From contig JAKULF010000005.1 of NCBI GenBank assembly GCA_022661535.1, positions 4,650,001-4,714,000 of the forward strand: a DNA stretch of 64,000 nt, written 5' to 3'. Origin of the DNA: Eutypa lata. Taxonomy: Eukaryota; Ascomycota; Sordariomycetes; Xylariales; Diatrypaceae. The notes under the pieces were generated by a model that was not told the origin of the DNA, did not search any database, and saw nothing but the letters and a program-made list of their open reading frames with translations. Below are positions 34,074 through 46,199 of the stretch, piece by piece (within the stretch, counting starts at the first letter, position 1; every line of letters starts with the position of its first letter). The translations under genes were made by a program, and so were the position numbers.

Positions 34074-35815
34074 TCAGAATGCTTTGCCCTGGACGACCAG
34101 ATCGTCCCATCGCTTCCGGCAGGTAGCATTTCCGAAGAGGTACGAGCCGCCATGATCGTAGATATACTGGGCCACCTCCTTCCAGGGGATCTTCGCGGAG
34201 GTGAGGTCTTTGCCTTTGGCGAGCTTGTGGACCGCTTTCTTCAGGAGGTGTACCTAATTTTGAGCGCAACAACATTCATTCATTCATTAGCTACAAAATT
34301 CCAAGTCCGGGGGGGTTCTCTCTAGGGTAGAATCAGAGGAGAACTGGTTTGGTATATCGAAATTTGCTCACATCGTTCTCCTGCCATTGTGGCTTTCTCA
34401 CCCGGGCTTCCTGGGGCTTGGTCAGGTTGCGGAGCCGGCCTCGCAGGGTCGACTCGGCCTCCACGAAGTTTCCCCGCTCGCGGATCTCGCGGTAGCTTAG
34501 ACCCAACTCCCTCGACCTGATGAGGAACTCGTCCTTCTCCGACCGTTTGCTGCCCCCCTGACTGGCGAGCGTGCCGTTCGGCGCCACTCCCAGTGCCGTC
34601 GAGCCCGAGCCCTCGGGTCGAGGCTTCAGTCGAGGCAAGTTCTGCGAATGGCGCGTCGCGGTCCGGTCCGCCGAAGGACCTGCGCCCTGGGAGGTAGCAA
34701 ACTGCTCGCGGCTGGGCTTCTTGGGCTTGTTCGGCAGTTCTCGCCGGCTCTTGTTGCTCGAATGCTTCGAATGCTTCGAGGGGAACGGGTTGCGCTGGTG
34801 GGGTTGGTGGAGCTCCGCGTTGTCGCTAACTAGCAAAGAAGTGTGAACCGACTCTGACGACGAGGCCGGGGTAGGCGTAGGGTTGAGTCGAAGCTGCTTG
34901 GGGGAAATAGTGGCAGGGTAATCCCAGGTGTTACTGTTGCCCATTTGCGAATCGTTTGGCACACCTTCATGTCCATGCATGGTGTCGAGGCTCAAGGAAC
35001 CCATTGCGTCGGAAGCCGTCGACGATGAGAAGCTACGGAAGGTAGACTGAGGGCTGACATGATCGGCCTCGAACGGTTCTCCAAGGACAGACATCGTGTT
35101 TGGGTCCCAATTTTCTCCAGGTAGGCCGTCATGGAGACTGAGGTGATTCCCGAACTGGTTGACACCAGGGCTATCGTAACCTTGCCACGGAGCGTAGTGG
35201 CTTCGGGCCTCGATGCTCGAACCAAGGCAGTGAGTATACGCGTTTGACGAGGGGGGGCTAGGCCAAAACATGAGGTCGTTTCCCGCTGACTCTTTGTTCT
35301 GTTGGAAGTGATTCTGGCTCAAATCTCTTCCGACATTTGCAGCTGAGACATACGCGGAAGCCGTTTGGGTCCTAGTGTTTGGTGCTTCCAAACTGATTCC
35401 CGAGAGGCAGTCGTTAAAAGAGCCTTCGACCTGTTGGAGATGTCGTTAGTAACCCTGTCCAGTCTACGTTTTCCTTTCGAAGACGGGAAGGGGAGGGAGG
35501 AAGGGGGGTTCATACCATGTAGGGATCATTGCCCCTATCCGCGAGGGGTTCGAACAAATTCTTGTCATCCATTGTCCACCAGGGCTGCTGCTGCTGCTGC
35601 TGCTGCTTTGACTGCGTTCGTGGCTGAGACAGCGCGGCGGGAAAAGACCAGAAGTTATTGCTACAAAAGTTCTGAAGCCCTTGAAAGACGAAGGGCCTTG
35701 AGTCGAAAATCCTTTGACCGCAGCCGCCAACCTGAGACTGGAATGCAAAGGTTTTGTCGTTCGGCAGAGGATGATTAACCCAGAGATACTGGGGTTGCAC
35801 TGGTCTGAAGAACAT
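34074..35815 (-). CDS. Myb/SANT-like DNA-binding protein, function unknown
   Basis: Three exons (35815-35516, 35430-34372, 34253-34074) give 512 residues. The introns are 85 nt (GTATGA..TACTAACG..CAACAG) and 118 nt (GTGAGC..GCTAAT..ATTAG), both phase 0. The end of exon 2 (KPQWQEND) plus exon 3 forms one Myb/SANT-like helical domain at about 449-510: W..ND..LL..AVHKLAK, PWKEVAQYIYDHG, and C-x2-RW-x6-G. The domain is only complete after splicing, which supports the model. A second helical stretch at about 385-445 (DEFLIRSRELGLSYREIRERG...EAESTLRGR) looks like a helix-turn-helix of the type seen in fungal Myb-like proteins. The rest is low complexity: a Gln7 tract at 71-77 (CAG/CTG repeat) and long Ser/Pro/Asn-rich segments. 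Probably a nuclear transcription or chromatin factor. The ATG at 35815 is preferred over one 24 codons upstream. Confidence 0.8.
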
Positions 35816-38800
35816 CTTCGATGCTTGTCTTATACTGACCTGGGCTTTCCTGCCTCGCCGTGCTTGCTTGCTTGCTTTCCTTCGCATCAGTCGCTGTCAC
35901 TTGCAGACCTCTCACCTAGCCAGTTGTTCACCGCCGCCCCTTTTCCAGTCGGTCGTTCACGTCTGTCTACGGCCAGTGGATTATCGTCGATTCCCCGCTC
36001 TTGCCTTTGCTGGGAGTTCCGTGTTGGGTACGGCTGCAGTAGAGCCTGGCGGTCAGGAACCAGTGTTCTTGGTAAGAAATGCAGGCCTGGTGCGGGCTCC
36101 CGAGGGTGAGTCAGGAACTGGACCCGCTAACTGTCCCTTCTGCAGAATCGTAGGAACCGGTTTGGCAATGACTTCAGAAGGAGCTTAATGTGTGGTTGAT
36201 ATCAATATGTTTAGCTTATTACTGTTACCAGTGTCCGGTGTTCGGGCAGATGTTCTTCGTAGACTGTTCTTTTCGTTGAGATTTTATCAGGTAGTTCTAA
36301 TATCGATTCAGGGAATGGATGATTCACAACAGTGAATGCACGGAGTCAAGAAGCGGGTGAAATTGATACAGTTTCTAAAAATGTAGCCTCGCAAAAGGTG
36401 ATAAACACAAAGCAGGAATAGTATAAACCTCATATAATTCGAGAAGGTTACGGGAGATAGGTTGAATCAACATGCCGTTCTATTTCTCGAGAAGGGTTAC
36501 ATGGCAACTAATATTATTGATACAAGTCCCCGTGCCCATGGGGTTCCTCCTCATTGTCCTTCCAGATTTGGCCCAAGACATGTTAGCAGAGCCGCCCCCT
36601 TCAACTCCCAGAGCAAGGTTATGGTGGGAAACGACGGAGCGGGTGGAGATTCGTTAAGGCAGGCCATTCTCAAAACGTCAAAATCACAACCCAAAGTGTC
36701 CACTCACTGGCACCGTGCCTTAAATCTTGTCCCTTTTGTTCCTTCCCATAATCTCTCATGGTGAGAGGTCTTCCCTCCTAAACAATTAGGTCGTGAAAAA
36801 AGGTTACCGTAGTTTCCTTGGAGCCACTTTTACTAACACTTTTATCCTAGCTATTCATTGACAAACCTGCATAGGGATGTCAATAAGCATGACGGAAGAA
36901 CTGTCTATATAGTAGTGTCTATAGGCTCTACTCCTATATTTAGGGCCAGTTGGCAGGTGTCTTGCATGCATAGCTGCAAGCACTTACATCAAGGTACCGT
37001 AGTGTCTCCTCCCGCTACTCCAGGCTCCTGGTTAGCAAGAACTCAGGAGAAAATCCATGTTCGCCTTACCGCAAAACATTGTTTCCAGCCAACCATGTGC
37101 GCTTCAGCACGCCCACTTATCCCCTCAATGTTCCCCTTCTATGTTTGTTCGTCGTTTTGGGTGTCAATACTAGCTTAGATGTTGGTCCTCACCGACGACA
37201 GCGGGTGACTGCATCGTATTAACCTTGCAGTGCACCTCCTTACCAACAACTGGTTAGGTAGCGCTATATCTAGATAATCTAGATAGATCCTAGTAGGATC
37301 TATGGTGTATCCATGATCAGTTCAACTTGGTGCCCACAAGGTCTTCACATGAATTGACCCAACTGCTTAACTCTGTAACTGAGGGGTCTCTGAAAGGACG
37401 GCCGAGACATCATGTACCAACTCCGTCTGGGCTAGAAACACTACCCACGTGTCCTCTTTCGGTATCACCACACGGTGCTCAAGCTTAACGACATTTGCAA
37501 CTCTTATCAGGTCATGTTACCGCACAATCCTCGAGGGGATTCTGATATATGAGTACTGAGTAACGGCGTTGATATATCATACTTATCAGTGAAGATCGCC
37601 CCCTAATCCTAGATTTGCGACCCCTGCCACATAAGGCTGTTGCTTCTTAAGGTGACGTGCATGAGGCCTATCACAGAATAGTCTACGGCGCTACGGTCGC
37701 TCACATACATATGCAATGCGCATAATTCTTACAGCACACGCGGGGGTCGATGTGGAGTAGGTTGCCCACGACACCACTGAGCTGGCCATCTGGCTCGACT
37801 CAGACAGTGCGTGGCGTCCCTTAGCAACTTGGAAACCGCCCAATAAGTATCCCTGAAGACGATAGTACCCTGTTGAGAAGCCGTGGACACTTGGGTCGGG
37901 TAAATGTTCCGAGGAGAAGCATCCCGTCCTGACTGATGGTGCCGGCCGGCGATTTCTGTTTACCATAATCTCGGCTTGCTCGTTTGAACGGAGACTGGTC
38001 CACTCTGTCCACTCTCAGTTCGATGACATCAGTATATCGATATATTTGGACCTTCATCTTCACGTTTTGTGTTGACGTTCTTCGGCCACTCACGGATGTC
38101 TATTTAACATTCTCCGTCCGGGCCGTTGGTCCCGCTGCAGGTTGATGTACATATAGATAGGGCAATGCAAGTACACTTGCATCCACGATAAGGAGAGCGC
38201 ACATGAACTTCTTAGTTGAAAGGCAACAAGACTAGTACGGGGGGAAACCAGAAAAAGTCCACGTGTTGGCGGTATATTTCTGCATCCTCTTCCCTATCCG
38301 CGTCTGAGACAGTACAGGCTGTTAGGAGGTATATTCATTAGATAGTGATATCCACCCCAATCATCCCGTCCAGCCTCGGGAAAGGCCGTGGTCCGGCCAT
38401 CTACCACGGGTGACATTTCTTATAAATTCAGTATGCGGCCCAATCGAGTCGTCCGTCCCCCACATCTCCATAACGCCTCCCTTTTGGGTAGCAGTATACA
38501 TGTAATTTGGCGAATATTTTGCCCCTAGTCTCAAACGCAAACCGAATGTACACCAAGTTCAGACTTGACTTATCTGACGTTATGGTTTTCGGGATAGCAG
38601 TCATGTAAAGTAAGGATACCATTCCATTCTTCATCTGAGAGGGAATATTCCTCTGAGAGGTACTCCTTATCACGCCATACCCTCGTTCAACTCTTGCCCG
38701 ATAGATATTTTCGTTCATGTTTATCAAGAGAGAGTATGGCATACCTTGAATTCGGATGTATGGGTGTAAAGTGTATATTGATAATGTCTACTTCGAAGAA

Positions 38801-39391
38801 CTAGGTTTGAGTATGACAGTGTCTTCCGTAGACTGATACTCAGTGTTTGAGAAATAAGACTGTGTGTTAGTCAGGGGTACTAAACTTGCACCACATTGAT
38901 ATTTCGATTTTGATTGGCTAGCTGAATCGGGATACAGTACCCTTTATAAACATAAATCGTACGGGTGACACATTGGTTAGAACTGGCTAATTACACAGAT
39001 GGTTAATGTTTGGTACCACGGGCTACCACGGGCTATCACGAGGGCAACAGACAATGTCCTCCAGCGCTGACTGAATTTATCCTGTAGATTCATTGTCTGA
39101 CATCGACCCACTACCACTCGTATTTACCTATCACGAATGGCTAAGTATTCCGTAACACGCTAATTGAATGACACGGGCCGCATCCAAGGGCTTCTTTCCT
39201 CGGCCAAGTACAAAACCACTGAATTCTTCCTTACCTTTAAGAATACTTACTTACTTAAGGAACACTGGGAGTCCATGTCTTCAACGACGATACATTAGAA
39301 ACCTAATACAGGTTCGCGCAGTCTTCAACAGACACGCTGTAGATCCCAAGATCGTTCTAGTTAGCTTACTTACCAAGTTCATCCAGTCAAC
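35816..39391. other. Long intergenic region
   Basis: A 3.6-kb gap with no gene I can support. It begins with the promoter of the Myb/SANT-like gene, including a (TTGC)n run near 35865-35880. Plus-strand frames at 35714-36188 and 36462-36764 and minus-strand frames at 37691-38093 and 38428-38742 have no recognisable content. Near 39012-39040 the 10-bp unit CTACCACGGG is repeated two to three times. Confidence 0.55.
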
Positions 39392-40250
39392 ATGGACCCA
39401 CCCTCCCGAACCAACACACCGCTCAACATTGCCGTACTTCTCAATTCCTATCGATCACGTTTACTTCCCGCTATAAAGGCATCATATATGCGCACTATAG
39501 GTGCTGTTGAGCCTACTGCGAAGCTCACCTTCTTTGAGCCCGCTAACAAAGGCGAGTTCCCAGACCCATCTGCATACGATCTGATCGTCGTCGGAGGGGG
39601 GAATGTAGATCCCCGGAAGAGCCACCAGTGGATATTGAATGTCCATGGCTTTCTCACCATGCTAGTGGCTCAATATCCAACCAAGAAGATCTTAGGAATA
39701 TGCTGGGGTCATCAGACTATAAATAGAGTCTTTGGCGGCAAGGTGACCGAAGCTATTCGTCCAGAGGTAAGTTGGGGATGGCCATGATAACTCTTGACAT
39801 TCAAGTACCTATTAATACGAACTAACGGGATCTGTTTAGATGGGCGTGGCCACGATAAAGCTTACAGAGAAAGGGAGAGATTTCTTCTCTGAAGCTGCTA
39901 CGTTAGGTTCATTCAGACTTCAACAGCATCACCGACGCGAAGTGGCGCTCGCAGCACCAGGTTTCACCCCGCTCGCCCACGGACACCAGTGTCTCCTAAA
40001 CGAAGAGGGTACCATTCTCACGTTCCAAGGACACCCCGAGAAAGATGCCGAGACGGCGAGGCTTAGGATGCACGACTCGTCAAGGTGGTTTGGCTTCGAC
40101 TCCTTAGACGAGAAATTATGGGCAAAGCTACAGGCCATGATTGATATGGAGCACGACGGAGAGATGGTTTGGAGACGGATAATGGAGTGGGTTCGAGAAC
40201 CCGCATTGCCATCTAGGACATCCCCTCATAGGAGGCGAACGAAGATATAA
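39392..40250 (+). CDS. Class I glutamine amidotransferase-like protein
   Basis: Two exons, 39392-39766 and 39840-40250, give 261 residues. The 73-nt phase-0 intron is textbook (GTAAGT..ACTAAC..TTTAG). The protein is a stand-alone GATase1 domain of the type annotated as GMP-synthase-like, as in yeast YLR126C. The catalytic triad is complete: Cys104 in the nucleophile elbow GICWGHQ, His190 and Glu192 in TFQGHPEKD. The oxyanion-type loop YDLIVVGGGNVDP precedes it. No synthetase domain is attached, so it either acts with an unknown partner or hydrolyses a small gamma-glutamyl substrate; the true substrate is unknown. No targeting signal, so cytosolic. It lies directly before an AT-rich island. 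Confidence 0.88.
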
Positions 40251-41424
40251 GTCCTATTTTCATTTAGCCCTTTTCACAGCGTTTTTTTCCCAAGTCATAT
40301 ATATATATATTATTAATCAACCAATCTCTGGTAGCTCATTGTAAGGGAGAATAAAATATCATACACTATATAGCTCAAGCTATCTATAATAATAGTCAGA
40401 TAGCTTCCTTAGCTAGTCAGTCTCCTCTTGCAACCACTTTTTCTACTCCTATAATTGTATTTCGCCGGTAAATAAGTAAAGGGCCTGAAGAATACCGCTG
40501 TAAATTTTGGCAAATCTTGCTCCTACGACTTAATATTCCCTGCTATTCAATCCACATATGAAAGCGCATCTCGTATAATAATTCTCAAGATATCAAACAG
40601 CAGTTACAGTATAAGAACAGCTTTGATTTTATAATGCTGTTGACCACAAGATAAAGGAGGGGGTAGGCTCATCACCCGTAACTGTTTGACTCTTTAGGTA
40701 TTCATATAATTATGTTAAGCTATCAAACCAATTTTCGAAAATAGGAGTGCAAACTTTCATATTATTAATAGATATATATTCAAGGATTCTTGATCTTAAT
40801 TACCCCTTTATTTCTTAACCAATACATCATAATGAAAACTCCCCATCTAGTGCTTGTTCATAGAAAACAAGGCTTTATTTAATTTATAAAGAGGTTCTCT
40901 AGTATTATGCCAAGAATAAACACTCAGATTATAAACGGTAAATTCTACTAATCCTAGACAGTTTCTTGTAGTAGTCATTGATATCACAAATGGTGCACAA
41001 TGTTGGAAATATATAATTAACACCACAACCACACACCCCTTGTCCAAAGAAAGAGTGTGAACTTAATAGCAACTTGATAACGGTCAAAAGAATTGAGTAT
41101 TACTGTTCTTAGGAGGACCTCTGTGCTGAATTCATTATGATAATTTACTTGCGCAGAACGAATATATGGCTTAGAATACCAAGTTCATATTGAAAAGGGG
41201 CATTGTCTATTTTAAATAAGACTACTTAATAACACCCGCATCTTTATAAGAATCAAGAATACCAAAATCATGACAAGACTTGTTAGTACCATCACCTTGC
41301 AAGATTTAATAGCACACTGGGCCTGTACTATTATAAGATCTAATTGCACATGCCTTGTCATAAAGGTCGGGAGCACTCGCCTTAATACCGCAAAAGAAGG
41401 ACCTGTTCTAATACTGTGAAAGAG

Positions 41425-41604
41425 AAGCACCCGCCTTACAAGAAACACCCGCCTTACAAGAAACACCCGCCTTACAAGAAACACCCGCCTTACAAGAAAC
41501 ACCCGCCTTACGAGAAGCACCCGCTTTATAATAAGCGCCCGCCTTATGAGAAGCACCCGCCTTGTGAGAAGCACCCGCTTTATGAGAAGCACCCGCCTTA
41601 TTGC
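41425..41604. repeat. 18-bp minisatellite, 10 copies
   Basis: The unit AAACACCCGCCTTACAAG (variants AAGCACCCGCCTTAYGAG, AAGCACCCGCTTTATGAG) is repeated ten times in exact 18-bp register. The first four copies are nearly identical and the last six are more diverged, with changes mainly C/T and A/G. Because the period is a multiple of three, both strands stay open through it. Confidence 0.95.
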
Positions 41605-41759
41605 AAGAGAAGCAAACGCATATATCACGTCTTTCCCGTGCTCCTTTAATATGGTTTTAACAGTTGACTATATTTCCATGACCAACCTGTAAATTACGTC
41701 TCACACGTGTAAGCTTATCTTCACATAAAACTCTTACATGATCCCCGTAACTAATGTTG

Positions 41760-42050
41760 CCTTTAGGGGGGGGCTGGGGGGATGTTACATACAACCCCCG
41801 TATGCTTCTCGCACCCCTGGTATAGTTGGTTTATGCCCCGTCACGGGGCTCCGCTCCGGGGGCTCCGGGGCCTCCGGGGGCTTCGGGGGTCCCGTCACAG
41901 CTACCGGCTCTAAGTCTGCGGGCAGTACCCCACCATCGCGAACCTTGCTGTTGCCCCGAGGATGCCGAGCCACGGCCCCTTGCGGCTGGGACATCCCGCA
42001 ACGCTCCGCAACACTCCACGACGGTTTCCAGCCTCGAGCTAAACTGCATC
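41760..42050. other. GC-rich block of unknown origin
   Basis: The sequence starts with two G runs (near 41765-41780) and continues with CCGGGG/CTCCGG-rich DNA. A minus-strand frame (42072-41785) encodes Pro/Glu-rich sequence (PPKPPEAPEPPE) but I do not recognise it. The sharp boundary with the AT-rich island suggests an inserted or recently arrived segment. Confidence 0.4.
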
Positions 42051-42746
42051 CCCACGACAATACTTGTACCATTGTACGTTTACCTTTTCTAAATCAGTCT
42101 ACATGCGCATGACACGTCTTGGACTGTTGTACGTTTACTTTCCTTCCATAACATACAGCAGACGTGACGTGTGACTGCTTCTTGATTTTCCCACCTTCTT
42201 CTTCACTCCATCCTCACACGTTTTCCTTCCAACCTACACATCTTATTCCACAAAGATTTCAGACCGGCTTTTCATTACTTACGCTGTCCAGTCTTTTCGT
42301 TATTCTCTAATCGAGCACACTTGAGTAGTACTTTCACAGAAGCTTTCGAATCTGATCTTGGTCGTGTACATGCCTTCTCTTTCCTTTCACTTCTTTTCAT
42401 TGACACATTCCTCTCTCTTCGCCAGACCTTGCTGGACCTGGGGCAGTGAGTTAAATTCGAAAACAACTTGAATTCAGACTTGAAGCTCGAGTAAGTATTA
42501 TTATCACATTTTGGCATCCTTTCCCTCCCCTTGATTACATGATCCTATGATGCGAGTACCCCCATCTTTTCATTTTCATACGCGTTCAAATCATCCTCAT
42601 CATCTCTGCCTACTACCATATGATGGTAACTGACACAGGAAATTGTTACAGAAGATCCAATCGAAACATTGTAACCGCTATAAATCAAGGCTTGTATTAA
42701 AGGAATTCAAAAATTCAACTCTAACCACCCCCTTCTCTCCTTCAAA

Positions 42747-44697
42747 ATGGGTCCTTGGAAGAAGGCCACGATCGTGTTCACGGTGTTCTTGGGGGTCATG
42801 TTTACTATCGCTTTGTTTATCTTCGTCATATGTCGCATTTCGACCAAAAGGGTTGACCAGGTCGAAGATGGGCTCGCACAATCTAACGCTGCACATGAGA
42901 CTGAGATGGCAACTTTGAACCAGCGTCTTGATCAGATCGAGGGAAGAACCCGAGCAACCGAAGCACAGGGAGGTAAGTCAACTAACATTCACCCCTTACA
43001 CACATATTTTTCTGTCAATTGTACGGCAAGAGATCAACAGACCTGTGGTTTCTTTTTGCCCAGATAGTCAGATAGTCGCTCGCCGACCATTCATTCCCAG
43101 AGATGAAGTCAGAATCTGCTTGAAACACCCTTTAGAGATTTTCTCTCCTCTATGTCATTTACCAGGGCACTACATAACTAACTTATGCCTTAGAACCTTT
43201 GTCAACTGCACGGCCGCTGCCAGTCCCACCCGTCAACCCTTCTCGCGGGTTTGGTGCCGGGCCGGTGAGACTAGGAATTCCGCGCTCGCCCTTTATGCGG
43301 TTTCCTGTCTTCAGCAGCGGAAATTTCACGATCGGAAGCTTAAGCCAGAGCCTCGTCGACACGTTGTCGCCGCAAAAGCGCCGCTCTAACGCGAATGAGA
43401 AACCTGGTAACAGAAACAGCGTCGCAGCTCAGTCCGAACTGTCGAACGATTGGATCACACAGAATGACATTGAGGTAGATATTACCCAGGTTACCGATGC
43501 CGGAATACGCGAGAGCATCGACGCCCCGGAACCAGGTCGTAAAGTCGACAAAGGCAAGGGAAAAGAGCGCGAGATCATTGATGATGCCCCCGGACCAAGT
43601 CGAAAAATCGACAAAGGCAAGGGAAAGGCACTGGCGTACGAGTCCCAGAATGAGACGAAACGATCCAGGTCAGATTCGTACACCTTGTTCCCCCCCGTCC
43701 ACACGAGGACGTCGCACTTGCCCGCCGACACGTATCCAGATAGTATAATTCCAGCGCCTCTAAACATTGTGAAGGGCTCTGGGGCTAGGCTGGAATACGA
43801 GCTTCCAGCAAGCGGCACCTCGTCGTCTTTACGACGGGCGGCGACAACTACGGAAGGTGGTGAGTCCGCACTCAGATATTTTCTCGAGTTCTCTTTAACT
43901 TTTCATTACTTCCTCCCCCTCCCCCCCCTTTTAACTCATGAATAACAAGACGAGAGGAGCAAAGTCGCTAACAAGGAAAACAGCCCGCGTCGCACAGAAC
44001 CGCACTCGCTCGCGTAGTCACACTGTTGGCCGGGATCCGCTGCCCCTCGCCCCCAAAGGTAGAGTATTCGAAGGCCCCGAATTTGTAGAAAGTACATGCT
44101 AATCTTATTAAAGGCATATACACAGGGACTAACATGACGGGTGAAGAACGAGATGCTGTATATCAGGAGCTTATGGTGAAGGCCCTGGCGGAAAAGCTGC
44201 CTTTTCCAAAGCCTGTCCCGGTCGGCCCCCCACCCCTAATCCCGTCAAAGCCTGCCGGCACTCTGCCCCGGAGTGCTACGCCCATGAATTATTATGCTCC
44301 GTCCCCCACACGGGGCCATCGGGGATCCAACGGATTCTCCATATCGTCGTCGTCGGCTGGCCCGTCAGGCAGCAAGGGCGGGGAGAACGATGATTGTTCT
44401 TTGGCCGAGGACAATACACCTGCTCTCACGCGGTCGAGTACTGAAGCCCGTTCTAGCCAAGGCCGACAGAGCCGCCCGCCCAGAGTTGAGATCAGAGGCT
44501 CTAGCAGCCGTCGACCTTCCAGTGGCAGTCGCCACACCACCCGCTCTGTCGCTACCGGTCCTCCTCCTCCTTCGACTCGACCAGCATCGATGGCTTCAGC
44601 AGCCACTAGCACCAGTTCGATGAGCAACGGCATCCGGACTGTCAGCACGGAGGAGAGAAGACGAAGAGAGTCGGACCCAAGCACCGCTTGGTTCTGA
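42747..44697 (+). CDS. Single-pass membrane protein with disordered tail, unknown function
   Basis: Proposed exons 42747-42972, 43194-43859, 43957-44058 and 44126-44697 give 521 residues; all junctions are phase 1. Intron 1 (221 nt) is long and could hide a small extra exon, and the 3' site of intron 2 could be 3 nt later. The N-terminus (GPWKK) is followed by one membrane helix at about 8-30, then a short coiled coil (VDQVEDGLAQ..LNQRLDQIEG, 36-66). After it comes a conserved-looking RGFGAGPVRLGIPRSPFMRFPVF motif, then low-complexity basic and Ser/Pro/Arg-rich sequence with a duplicated 20-residue unit (APEPGRKVDKGKGK / APGPSRKIDKGKGK). An acidic/aromatic patch MTGEERDAVYQELM near 335 precedes a Ser-rich tail ending in STAWF. 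I do not recognise a family. Likely an ER or plasma-membrane protein with a cytosolic regulatory tail. Confidence 0.6.
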
Positions 44698-46199
44698 GCA
44701 CTGGCACACCATGAGAACCTTCGTTTTCCAGGGCATTACATCAGCTGAACCTTTTGGTTTTGGGGGTTGCCCTTTCGGGCACCTTATTCTATTATTCTCT
44801 TGTCACCTCGTGTCTGGCCTCGCTGCAACGACATTGGGTTCAACTTGGATCGAACTGGTCGACATTGGACGATATTGGGACTACCATAATCGTGCTGGCC
44901 CTGTAACTACGCTCTAACTTGAGTACTTCGACTCAACCAACAACACCATTGTCTACACTGTGATACATACTTACGCTAGAGACCCCATAACTCATTTCTG
45001 TTTCTTTCATTCACCTTCCTACACTCAGTACACCTATTACCGACCTTATGATACTGAGTCAAGGATATTCTCATTTTCGTCGTTTCGTTAATTCTCAAAT
45101 TTTGTTTTTCCACACGCGCAACACATCCGTTACTGGCCCATCACGATGCCGACTTGACAGATCTTTTTTTTTTTCGTCATTCACGACTCACGAACTGTTT
45201 ACGCGAATTTGTCTTTCTACACGCTCAGTACATCCGCCGACGGTCATCGCGATGCCCGACCTTATGGATAATTTGTTGTTTCGTCTGAGCATCATCAGGG
45301 TGGTTGCTTGGTTTTTGATTTCGTCGAGTTTGATCGATTTTTATGTGTCTCGCTTCGTCTCGCTTCTTCTATTCGCGAGCAATCGAGACACGACACATGC
45401 TGCTATACGTAAGGATACATACGTGTTGCAGACTCACAAGGGGAAAGGGGAACACGGAACACGCAACAAGGTCTACCAGAAAAGAACAAAACACGAAAAA
45501 ACATGGAAAATAACAAAAAACCCGACCAAAAAAGATTTGACGAAGAGGGCAAGGCGCAATGGAACCAGGGAAAGAGATTACGGCTTATGCTGCGCTACTG
45601 CTCTTTTCAGTCCTGTTAGATGATACCAAGAAGATACGAAGTAATGAATGGATGGATGGAAAGGAAAGGGATTGTAAGGTTTATTTGCTGTCGCTCATTC
45701 TATGACTGTTATATGATGCCCCGAGGGGCCAAAGGACCAGGGGTTTAAGGGTTTAAGGGTTTAAGGAAGACTTGAGACACATTTGTACTTGTCGATCACG
45801 ACGTCTTGAGCACGGAGAGGTCAACAGGAACTCGCATTAATTTGTATGTCTGCGAGATGCAGTGTCTCTAGCTGACACATCACAATAGGGCTATAGGTAC
45901 GGTCCAGTAATGAAACTTGCTATTAACTACAATGCTTCGTTCCGGCCGTGACCAAATAATGTAATGTACAGGACAGAACACTACCTACACCCTCTTCCTT
46001 CCCCTTGACACCAGCCAGCCAACCGTAGCCCCCAGCCTTTTTCTTTTGCCGTCCGTCGTTGTACATTTTGAATCATGACCCCCCCAAAACATTAATTCAT
46101 ATAGACGTGTGGGGTTATACACATGGGCAGTAACAAACAATTTTACAAGAGAAAAAAAAGAGAAGACATGCTGTCAAGCAGAGCATCATGTGAGGGTTT
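44698..46199. other. Convergent intergenic region
   Basis: A 1.5-kb gap between the membrane-protein gene and MIP1, which run toward each other. Mostly pyrimidine-rich 3' flank; one frame of about 190 codons at 45048-45623 looks like chance. A GGGTTTAA triplet repeat lies at 45741-45766. Confidence 0.6.
45741..45766. repeat. GGGTTTAA tandem repeat, three copies
   Basis: Three exact 8-bp units. It resembles, but is not, the TTAGGG telomere repeat. Confidence 0.85.

Larger units (their letters stand above)
40251..42746. other. AT-rich island, minisatellite and GC-rich block
   Basis: From about 40260 to 41700 the DNA is strongly AT-rich with few CG-containing words and no coding character, resembling a mutated repeat relic. 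It contains the 18-bp minisatellite. At about 41760 the composition flips to GC-rich (to about 42050), with runs such as GGGGGCTCCGGGG. The right end (42100-42746) is a pyrimidine-rich promoter and leader of the next gene. Confidence 0.6.

Noticed and set aside
35868..36188. Plus-strand frame containing CPFCRIV, similar to the start of HIT proteins
   Set aside because: The match is seven residues near the end of the frame and no HIT catalytic motif follows. The region is the promoter of the Myb/SANT-like gene.
41416..41649. Open frame of repeated KHPPY units
   Set aside because: Explained by the 18-bp period of the minisatellite; no start context, and the flanks are non-coding.
45048..45623. 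191-codon plus-strand frame
   Set aside because: Pyrimidine-rich then Lys/Arg/Thr-rich, with no domain and the composition of untranslated flank.
45741..45766. Telomere-like repeat
   Set aside because: The unit is GGGTTTAA, not TTAGGG, only three copies, between two ordinary genes.
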